DNA from: Callaeas wilsoni
Taxonomy: Eukaryota; Chordata; Aves; Passeriformes; Callaeidae
Length of the DNA: 64,000 nucleotides
Direction of reading: 5' to 3'
Assembly (NCBI GenBank): GCA_013398955.1
Contig: VWPU01006282.1
Location: 1-64,000 of the forward strand
Shown: positions 37,901 to 49,900 of the stretch, in pieces
How positions within the stretch are numbered: position 1 is the first letter of the stretch
How the letters are laid out: every line of letters begins with the position of its first letter
Made by a program: the position numbers and the translations under genes
Notes under the pieces: generated by a model
Told to the model about the DNA's origin: nothing
The model's input: only the letters and a program-made list of their open reading frames with translations
Database searches by the model: none

Positions 37901-40900
37901 AATCTGTAACATCAGATGCATGGGACCTAAAATTAAAGTAAATTGATGCAGAACAACAGATTGTGTGAGCGTAACAGGGCATTATCCAAGTAACTGACAA
38001 AAAAAGCTAAAAAGAATACAATCAGCATTATTTTTCTTGCAAGAGGACTCCCCGATTTATCAAGCGCATTGCCTTTTAAGTCCACAGAAAGCACAAGCAT
38101 TTTAGTAGCCATAAGGAAGCTTATGGTTTTTGTCAATGATTTTGACAGTCTGTTGTTTGAAATGGTAATACTTACCAGCCTGCTTCCAGTTAACAACAGC
38201 AGCAGAAAAAGAAAAGCCATACTACAAGCACTTGCAATTATGCAGAAGAACATATTTTACCAATGCAGAGAAACCCAATTTTGAAAGTTAGAAAACGCTT
38301 TTTATTTTGCTCACACAATTAATTTTGTTGGAAAGGCTTAAAGAAACTGGGAAATGTAAGTATTAGTTGAGCAGAGAGTTCATAAAGATACAAAGTCTAG
38401 GATGCTCTGTCAAATAAGCCCAAGAGAGGGAGCAAAAGGATCTTTTCATCCCATTACTGTGAAGACTTGTTTTAGTAATGAACAATGGTGCAGCCTGGCT
38501 TTTAGTGAACACAGTAAACTGATGCATTTATCTGTGAGACTGGAAGCAAGGTAAGCAACAAAAAGCCAGGGCTTTGAGCAAAACAAAATAACAAACCCTT
38601 TGGGCATTTTGTCCTCTTTCATGCTTCCTGCCTGTTCCATTTTCTTTGCGTCACTCATGAACTCAATGCCCATTTTCCTTCTCTCCCACTCTTCTTTTCT
38701 TGTTCTTACTTTTCTCACATTAATTTGCTGGTTTCTGTTTGGATTCAGCTTGTGTTTCTCCCTCTAAAGTACAATAAGTATAACAAATACCCTGTAAATT
38801 GCCACAGTCCAAACACTGGGACGTAAACACTTAATGCTTAAATCTTACAATTAGAAAACAAGAAGAAATATGACCATTTCTTTTTACTTTAGCATTAGAA
38901 AAAAATCCACAATATAACCAAATACACTTCTTTGGGACCAGACTTACAAAATACAGCTCATGCAGTAGCTGGCAGAATGAAAATGTCTCTCAAACCAGTG
39001 CATACTTCTATATGTATGCAGTTTTTATAGCTTAAGACTACTCCAAGGCAAAAAAAATAGAAAGCCTTCTCTCTGCCTCACTACCATTCACAGAATTAAC
39101 CCTTCAAGGATGTAAAACAGATTTCAGGATTCAATATCAGATATTTGATTTACTGAAATGTAAAATACTCCATAGTTTATAAAATATGAAGGGCTTATGT
39201 AAGTACAAGGTATCTGTCACACCACAACATCAAAATCCAGCACAGAGATGCATCCTACAATTTCCGCTTAAAAAAATCCCACAGATTGCAAATACCACAG
39301 ATATCTGCAAACAGCCAAATACATGTTGACATTGCTACAAGATAAAAAAAACATCACTTCAATATGATAATTTAAACTCAGGAATCCTGGAAGCAAGGTG
39401 TTGAATCTGAAAAAGAAAGACTCAAAAAGTGTGAAACAGAACTCCTGATGAAAAAATCCACACCTTTTGCTAGATCAGAATGATTTGTCAGCCTGCAATG
39501 CTTCATTAAGACTAACAGGAGACAAGGTTTTACATTTTAACTGTAAAAAAAACCAAAAACAAAACAAACCAAACATTTTTAGACAGGGAGGGAGTCTGAA
39601 TGCATTACTGAAAGACCAACAGCAATATTAAATACTACGTTTCAATTACAAGCTCATTACTTTTCACAAAGACCACAAAATTATCAAGTTCTGAGCAGAT
39701 TTTTTTTTTTAATTAATCTCCACTGGACAGTGGGCTAAAAGTATCAGTCCGCACTCTTGCAGTGGTAGCTGCCTCCTCAACCTAGCCATTCAACAATTTA
39801 AACACTTTTTTCAGTGGACTATATTTATTTCTATCTTTATTGCTAGCACTTAATCACAACAGACACAGGAAATAAAATAAGTGGGAAAACCCTCTGGTGA
39901 GACCAGCTTAGTGAAAAAACTAAGACTTCAGTGCACATCAGATACCTCCCACTGAGCTCAAAGGGAATCTCAGTCAATGAAGATGAATTTTGCTGTGTTT
40001 CTCTAAGCAGAGATTTTTGTTATTTCAAGCAATAACATCTCATCTGGTTTTGTAGCTCGCTTTTTAGAGTACTGTAACATCAAAAAGCTGAACTCTTCTT
40101 CCATTAAAGCATTCTGTTACAGGCAATAGTATTCTCAACTGAGTAGATCACAGAAAAATATTTATTAAGCTAACAGCAGAGCACCAAACAACAAACAAGA
40201 CACTGAGGAAGAGCTACTGACATTATCTGCTACAGGCTTAAATGCTTTTGTAACTACAGCCACTGAAGATCAAACATAAAGCATGCAGCAAACACATCTT
40301 TCTCTGCAGTGCGTAACATTATGAGGACAAAATGCTCGTGTGAAGCTGAGGAATAAAAAAAATCACTACAGAATCTGTTATGTCATCTATGCTTTAAAAT
40401 AATTTTGAAAAGAATGTTTTAAACATGCATCCTATGTTTAGTCTAACTATTCCCATTCTGTAAAAACACCTAGTTCTACTCAGTATTGCTGAACATACAA
40501 CGGTGGTATAACAAACAGCTTTGCTGTAAACAGACCTAGTATCTGGGGACAGTGATCCCTCGGAAGATGCTCCATGGTACACACTTTGAGACAACCTGTT
40601 GTCAGGTCTAAGCTCTTTGTCATATGCCATCATATTCCACTCCTGGCGTCTGTTCCTGGCTTTTCTAACCTTTTTCACCTCACGGGTGGTGCCATCTATA
40701 CGCTTTTGCTCCTAATGTCCAAACAAAAGAAATAAAGCATGCAGAGAGAGAGAAAAAAGGAAAGGAAAAAAGCTGGTTAAAATGCAGTTAGAGTGCATGA
40801 AAATAAGACCAGATTTACAGATGAAGCCAAGTCTCCATAAAATTTCTCTGCACTGAAAATAAGAGTATCTCCTTATGCTATGAACCTCATTAGAGCAGGA

Positions 40901-43900
40901 CTTTTGGTTTGCCTTTGTTCTGTAGGATGCACGTGCTACTGTGATACCAATCTACTGGATTTCCTAATAAAGAAATGTGACCAATTTCAAAAGCCAGAAA
41001 GTTTAACTTCTTCTGACATCACAGCTTTTATTTAGACCACCCCGATGTAATTTTCATCTCCTACAAAATCAAACTTCTGAGAATGTTAAACAAGCTCAGG
41101 GCTATCCTGGTTATTCATAAGGGTCACAATCAACAGGGCCTGGGGAAGTATGGAGATATTGGACACACTTTGCTATTCTATAGTCTATGTGAAATTATTT
41201 TTGTTTGTTTTAACTTCCTCTCCCTTCTTAGATCTAATTAACTGCAGAAATTACTCTTAGTTTCTCCTCATCATTGTTTCTCATTATCTGATATAAAAAA
41301 TGAATTACACTAAATTCTCTCTGCAATGAGTCAGTAATACCCAGGCCAGCAGTGTATTTCAGCTTGACAGGTTCATGACAAACTTGTCTGCTTATATCTT
41401 TCAATATAGCATCAGGCTCAACCAGCGTCAGTGTTTATCTCACCTATTTATCTTTACCTTACTGAAACTAAGATCTCCTAATACTGGGACTCGATGCTTT
41501 CACACCTTGGAAATGTTGTCCTCACCTACTTCTGACTACTCAGTATGAATATAAAAATCATACTGGTGTTTCAGCACACAAAATGAACAAGACTGCCCAA
41601 TTCAGACTGAGAAGGGTATTTATCTGCTACTCCTTTTCTCAGTATTCATGACAGCATAGAGGGTTTTTTTCAATCAGTTCTAGATCCCACACCTTAGAAC
41701 ACATGTTTTATCTATTACTAGGTTGGTATTAGGCTTTTGGCTCCTAGGAAAACAGTTTCTCAGAAAAGAATTACATTGCTATTCTGAGAATGCAGTCAAT
41801 TAATTGTATTGAGAGAAGAGCTTGGTCAAACTCTGGTAGGCAAGCCTTTTCCTGGGAATCTAGACTCACAAAGTACGGGATAATAGTCGGAAAGCTAGCT
41901 CAACAAAAAGTGCATCACAGATGAACACAGCTTTTTTACTCCAACTGTTGAACAGCACTGAGTAAATAATTCTGAAATAATGTATTTGGCATTACGTAAC
42001 TAACAAAAAACTATCAAATGGCTTACTTGCCCTTGTTTTGGATCTCTTGCTCATTCATGCATGTCTGCATGAGGGACCTGCTGATCCTGCTAACATTAAG
42101 AACGACAGAGAAAAGACTTTTTGAACTTCAACACCTGAATGTCTTGACAACTCTTGCTCATTCCTACAGTAAACAGATTTTTTGGTCTGATTTATGTTAA
42201 ATAAAGATGATCATCTTGGTTCTTAATCAGTTCTCCCCAAATTTTTTTCCTCCACAAACGTTTTAGAATCACACCCTTTTTATGTCTGATAACCACTTTT
42301 TCACAACAAATTCTGCCAATACAGGATTTGGAGCAGAAAGGACACAGATTCAGTCACACTTTATTTTAAATGTATGAAGTTTTGCTAATTACCACAGTTG
42401 AATATATGCTTGTTAAAAGCTTTACATCTGTCTTTTTCAATTACTTGCTGCAAGTGTTTTGGGATTTTATCCAATTCTTGTTACGGAGTCATGTTAGATT
42501 TGAGAAGAAAGTCCAAGTAAGCCTTTTAGTTCACTGAAAACACTTACTTTTGTCTTCTTTCAGAACAATAATTTTGTCACCTAGGGGTCACAACTACATA
42601 TTTCTTGCAAGATTCTAAATAAAATAAATATCCACCTTTTGACCCATATATGACACTACTGGGAAGACAATCATTTTGATACAATTCCTGTACAATCACA
42701 AGTGCTTACATGACTGCTTACTATTTACAAGTTTAGTTTTAAAGAGATCACTGTTTTTTTATGAAAAGGTAAATACATAGGGATGTATAAACAACAAAAA
42801 ATAAGCACATAGCTTAGCTGGTTTTAATTGGATCAGATTTCAGCTGGATAGGTTGCTCCAGACCAGCATCTGTAATCATGCTAATGAATAAATACACTGG
42901 AATCCTCTCTACTCAAGCAGTACTAAACCTACTGGTAGTGATTTTTTGATAAAATATTACATCAATACATCTTTAAAACATTAAATGTCTTCCAAAACAG
43001 TGGGGCAGTCCTATTACTAGCAGCTGACAAAGCTAAATATACCTCTAAGAGTAGTTTTAAGTTGTTCCAGTAGCAGTTTCATTCCCTTGACCATGGTGAC
43101 GGCTCCAGCTTTACTACCCAGGGCACAGACAACAGAGCTCTAGGGGAGCTGAAGCCTTTCTAGATAACTACAGTTTGAAATATTTTTCAGGAAATTAAAG
43201 TTATATTAAGAAGAGTTACTTTTTTTAACCAAGTGTAATAGAAGCTGTGGCAGACAAGTGGGTGCTGTAGATTCAGCCAGAAAACAGGTGTATCGTTCAT
43301 GTTGGCAGGAAATTATTTCAGCAAACACAAAACATATTAGAGCCTTCAAAACAGGGTTAATTGTAAGTTTGATATTTACATCAAGAATTAGCAAGTGATG
43401 ATATTTCAAGCATCTTAATAAAGAATTAAGAGCTAGTAACAGAAAGTAGCTTCAGCAAGTATTTGCAATACTTTCAGAAGACTGGAAGCATGAGCCTAGA
43501 GTATTTTCCTGACCACAAATTTATAAAATCCTATCAAAACACAAGTCATCAAGAATGATATCTGAAATATAAGTTTTCCAAATTTAAAAATTTTTACTTG
43601 TTTAAATAGCTAATTATTATCAGATAAAAAGCGGGAACAAAAAAGAGCAAATGAGAACAAGTTTCCTTTGTTTAATCACAACTGCCGCACCTACAGTCAT
43701 TCAATTCAGAATACTACTGATACACACCAAGTCAAAACTACATTGAACTCTCAGACACTGATCTACTGAAAGTAAAAAAATTGACTACACAGATTTTAAA
43801 GAATTAAAATTAGTTTTCTTCAGAAAAAAATTCATCTGAAGGAGACAAATCAGAGGAAGCCTGTTATTTCAATTAAACTGTATACAGAAACAAAAACCAT

Positions 43901-46900
43901 GGTATTTGAGGCAAGAAAATTAAACTCCTCACAAACCTCTTGCTGCAACAGCTCAAGCACTTAGGCCAAATAACCAAAACAATGCTGGAAAACTGATATT
44001 GTCGTGCAGGGACTACTCTCAGATTTCACTGAGTACCTGAACAATTGAGACTAAAAACTACCTGTATTTGGTCAGCTGAGTAGGATGGCATTTGGATGTC
44101 TAGCTTGAACTTCGCCAAACAATATACATTTATTTCACCTGCACAGTTTCTCAACAACTATCAAGTTTTGTGCTTCTGTAGAGTACAACTTCAGTAAGGA
44201 ATTCTCATTTAACAGATTCAAAATTTAAGTTCAGCTACCAAATTTTTAGTAAATGTTCTGGATTCCTTCCTGGTTACTGCTGCCATAAGGACAAGAACAA
44301 AAGAAAAAGGACGTTTGGTTCAGCAACCTGTGGAACAAAGTGTGCCTGAGAGACATCTCATCCAAACCATCCTGCCTCTCTAAAGGACCCAGATCATGAA
44401 ATGCTCATTTGCAAACCATCTTCTGGAAAGCTGAAACTGAGATTTCTTCCTGTCACAAAGTGGACTTTGTCCATGCAAACTCAAGTTTGTGCTGCTTCTT
44501 CTTAGTTGGACTTGGCATATAATTAATCAAATCAAATAGCACTTCAGCTAGAATTTATCAAGGGGTATTTCTGTGATGTATGGCTATAAGCCTACATGAT
44601 TGGAATTAAGTATATTTGCATTTGATTTGTAGACTGTAAGAAGACAATTAAAATCTACAAATAATATACCATGGATGGAAATAAGCGGGAAGTGTTGCCT
44701 AAGAAAAAGTCTAAAAGCAACTTAAATACATAAAGTAGTTTTGTAGAAATCATTCTAAAGGAATAAAGAAATGTTCAAGTGATTTTATAAATTCTTATAA
44801 AAGCATATGTATCTTTTCCTTTAAAATCAGAATGGAAAAAAATAGGAAATTAGAATGGAAAAAACTCTTAATTCCAATTCCTTTCCTCTCCCACTACAAT
44901 GTCTTTTTCTGGAGCACAACAGGGCCATTTTTCTGGGTAGCAATACGCAGATATTGGCAAAGGATTCAAGAAAGTATCTTGGAAGATAACCACAATACTC
45001 CTAAAATTCAATTTGCTGCCTTCTTAAAATAGACAGGACAAGCTGTAGAAATGGAATGCACTGAATCTACAGTCACATAAAGAGGAAGTCTTTCCATGCA
45101 CACAAACTAAGTATGACCCAGCAATTTTTATGCCTGGACAACTGCACATAAAATTGTAATGCACAAATGTGCTATTATGTTTCTGCTTTTACCTTTTGTC
45201 TCCTCTTTTCTTTTCGCTTATCTTCAGTATCTTGTAACATTTTTTCTTTCCAAAGATCAAAAAAATAGGAAGGATCGGTATAAAACTTCAATCCATCTTT
45301 CTTATCATCCCTGGAAAAACAGTGGGAAAAAAGCTAAAAATACATGAATCAGTATGTTTTAAATCCAGAAAACTTACCTTTGATGATCATCCAAGCCTCA
45401 AGCCGATCAACAACAACCCCTACTAACTGGATGTCCATAAACAAATACCACCACTGTCCACAGCAGCAGCAAAAACACATCCTTTGGTCATAAATCCTAC
45501 ACATTTACCTTCCAATTAAAAATTCTTAATAATTAAATACACTGCAAATGCTCTGATATACCATTCTTAAAAAAATAAATTATTTATTGCAGATTGAGTT
45601 TTATACAGACACCTCACAACCTAGTACCTCTCAAAAGTTGAAGAACACAGTAAAACCCTGTTATCCACAACCCTTCAGACAAATTGCACTCATTTCATGA
45701 AGAACGATAATGAAAATGGGAAAAGAAAACAGAAAACACAGTCCTGCTTGCTGCTCTTGTACTCATCAGTAAGTAACCTGGAAAAGGAAGGGTACAGATT
45801 GTATGTATACCTGTGTATATGCTGGGGACAAGAGGGAAAATAGCGAGAAGGCAAATGCAACAAATACAGCTTTCTGGATAAAGACACCAAGGAAGTCAGT
45901 TTAGTGTATTTTTTTTTTCACTTTTTACATAATCAGTGGCCCTTTTTCTCTGATCCTGGGTTGACATGTAAGACTTGTGTTGAAACATTATTATTTTTGT
46001 TAGGTATGACTTATGATTTTAAGTGTGTCAATAGCAATTTTTGTTTCCATTAACAGGAAAGTCCTTGAAAAATCAAATCTCAATAATCAATATAGCTTTT
46101 CCCTTCTGCTATAATTATTCTCTGTATACAATTAGGAAATAAAGGGCAAAGTACAGGAACATAAACAATCAGTATTTCCTTACCTATAAGGTGAAAGAAT
46201 ATTCAGAGGTGGTGGTTTGTCACTCTGATTATAAATATCAGCCACTGGGTTCGGAATGCTGTTCTTTGAAACTACTTGCTGGTCTTGAACTGTTGAGCTC
46301 TTGAATGCTTTCTTCATGTTGATGTCCTGTAAGGATACTGTTACAAACAGAAAGACATTTACCACAGGTCTGAAACAAATTAAAGTGGATAAACAACGTC
46401 CATTTTTCACTAACTATTTGAAGTATTTTCAGCAAGATACAGAAAGACAGGTTTTTCCTTAGTGGATAATCCTGATAATATTTAAGCATAGAGGCATGCA
46501 AGAATTACCATAATAAAACAGATTTAAGTCTCACTTGGTCCAGAACTTCACTTACAATAATGGGACCATGGACTGTGTCTTGGCAGATGATGCAAGAACG
46601 CATGCAGATGTCCAACTATTTCCCCTTTTTATAAGGTTTATCCTGGAGTTCTAACAGCAGAAAGCCTGGCTTTACAACTGAAATGCAAGGTCTGGTATTC
46701 CTCTAACAGAGTGTGTTTTATAATTACACATGGTATCCATACACATTCCACCCCATCTCAGTATAATTAAATTACAGCTGCAACAACCTCCTGTGAGAGA
46801 CAGAGTTCCACTTATTTTACTCTCTTTCAACTCCTAAGTCTTCCCATATAACTGAACACTCCTTGCTCTTAAGTTTTGCTCATGTCTCTACAGAGAGAAA

Positions 46901-49900
46901 TACTTGCACTCTCGTATTTTCATTTCATCTTTTCACATACACAGCTCTGGGGAAAACGACACCAGGCTTTTCATTCTTTCTTTTCAAATGAAATACTTAA
47001 GTTGGTTTTAACTGTTCCTGTCACTTCTATCAAGACTTTCTTTCACTCTTAATACAATTTTTCATGAGATGCAGCAATCATCGTTAAAGAAGATCCAGTT
47101 AAAGGCTGATCACAATTTAACAGTGGCGGTAAGCTCTTGATACCATCTTCCACTTCTAAGCACCCTGAAATACAGGTTTTAGACTACAGCTGAAGAGGAT
47201 GTTGAACTCTTCGCTGGGTTGTCTACAATGACACTGACCACTTCTGGATTCAATCCAAGTGTTTTAGTAAGAGTGTAAGCTGTAGGACTTGTGCAAACAA
47301 AATGCACTGGTTTTGTCTTTTTTTATTCCCATTGACGTTTCATTTGATACTTCTTGCCCATTCATCTAATTTATTGAGTCTCAAGGACAAACTGTGAGAA
47401 ATTTCACAAGGTAACTGAACAGTAATAGCCAAAAATGTACTCTTACTGATGACCTGAAAAAAGGATGAAATTTTACACTGGTATTGTTTGTCATGATGGA
47501 CACCAAAATCCCACTCAGACTTTTCTGCCCAGCTATTTTTGTTATCTGTGATGAGGTCTTGCTTCTCATGCCAAGAATTACTTCGTTTCTTCTGTAACTT
47601 TTACAATAGCAAAAAACTAAAAATAGAATATTTAATGCATAATAGTCACTCCCCCATTCACATCATCTGAAGTACCAAAACATTTTTGAAAGTACTTTCT
47701 ATTTAAACCTGCCTGTAAGTATAAGGTATTTCAGGCAGATTTTTTAGATGTATATATCTGAATTGTTTCATTCTTGTTTGTAGGAAGACATTCAAAAGGA
47801 TAAAAAAAAATTTCTGAGGATTTTTAGAATAAGTTATTTATATGCTTTTGAAAACTTCACCTCAATTATTTTTAAATGTTTTTTCAACTGTAGTATTTTA
47901 TAAATAAAATATTTTTATACATGTATTAGTTATAGCTAAGAATATAAAAAAATCACTGATGCAATCAAATCTGAAGGGCTTTTTAAAACAACCTTCCAAT
48001 TGACATTTTGCTTAAATGCCGAAGCTATCCAGAAACATACTATTTCTGACAGTACAATGAATTATTATAAAGACTTCAACTTCTACAGTGAAATAGCTAA
48101 TAAAATTTACTGCTGACACTAAGGTGACAGCAGTTTGTATATACAGCTTATTAATATGAAGCATGATTAGCAATGCAAGAGTCATAACTGCTGTCAATTT
48201 AAAATAAACACTGATTAAATTCTCAGTCCATACACTAGTTTCCCCTTCCAAATATTGCTTTTAATTATTCTCTGAGCTCTGAAAACTAGCTGGGTGGTAC
48301 TGCATAACACTAATGAGACATTAATGAGGCATTTAAAAAAAAAAAAAAAAAAGGGGGAAAAAACCAAACAGCAGCAAAACCAAGATGAGAACTCCATTTC
48401 CAAAAGCACAGTATATGAATAACATCTAGTTTGCTTATAGTACCAACACAATAAGCCTCATAAACTAAGCTGACTAGTGATCCCATAAGAGCTTAGTTTA
48501 TGTTCCCATATAGCTCTTGACTCCTAAGACAGCAAAATGCATGCGCTTGTACCAAAAAAATCAGAGTGGTTTAATTTGGTTTGGAGGGGACCTTAAAGAT
48601 TATCTCATTCCAATCCCTCTACCATGGACAAGGACACCTTTTACTAAACCAGGTTTCTTGAGAGATAGGGCATCCACAGCTTCTCTGGACAACTGTGACA
48701 GTATAACAGTTAATATGTACCAAAACCATAAAACAATGACACGTAATAATTTCCAGACAATAACAAGCTAAAAAAGGAAGACTAAATATTACACTATTAA
48801 ATATCAACAGTAAAATTTAATATTGGCACTAATAATTGGCACTACAAATATATAAACTACAAAAATCTGAATGGCAAGTAAAATATATAAGCCATATAAA
48901 TAGCACTATTAAATATATCACAAGTAGCATTAACTACTACTGAGTCAATATTACACTACCATCCTGATATAAAAGGCTTACATTTTACTAAATGTCAGGA
49001 ATTATCTAAACAGGAAGTACAGTCAGTGGCTAGCTCAGACATGTAGCATGGAAGCCAAGATGCATGTTAACAGCTTTTAAAGCTAGACAGAAATGCTTTA
49101 AATACCCAAAAAAGTGCTTTCAAACAATATAATGATATTACTTAAATCCTTTGTTTTTACTGTCTATTTAGGAAGTGAATGACCAAGCTCATAAGTGGGA
49201 AATATTTTTAAACGGAATACAGTTTCTAGTGAATAGAACCCCCTAAAGAATTTCACAAAGATGATCCAAACACAGTGCCTTGTTTAGATACAGAGTATTG
49301 TAAGATCTTTGATCACCACAGAACAGACACTACTAAGGTAGTTCGTGACTACCCTACCCTGAAATTAATAAGGACACTCAGTGTCTCAAACTTTTTCCAA
49401 TATTCTGACTTACTAGCAGTAAGGTCTACATTTATTCATTTATGATTTACTATACTCACAAACTCCAAGTTCTCCCTGTGAAAAAGACAGCTTAATAGCT
49501 CCATTACTACGGGGGCTTCTTGACTCAAGAATATTTTTATTTGCTCTGCTAAAGTGATTATTCCCAGCTTGCCTTACTGAGACAACAAGATGAAATATTG
49601 GAACAGGATTACTTTGAAAAGACAGAGGTTATTGTGCAATTAAATACTGTGGTCTTGTCAACATCACTTCTGGCTGAATGCTTTCATGCAATTACCTACC
49701 CTCTTCCACTGTTGAATCCAGCTGGGTGACTTTGACAGCAAGGCGATCAATTCTGTCTTGGAGGGAATTTGCTCTGATGTAGAAGCTGTTGGCCTCATTA
49801 AACAATTCACCAAATATGTCTTCAGCATGTTTGCCTGTGTAAGAAAATAGACAAGAAAATCCCTTTGCTAGTGGCTTACAAAACACAAGATGAATGGCTT

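Larger units (their letters stand above)
46338..49699 (-). other. WASF3 intron 3
   Basis: 3,362 nt. It contains an A18 run (48335-48352) and a short CR1 fragment (48563-48697), otherwise unique AT-rich sequence. Confidence 0.9.
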
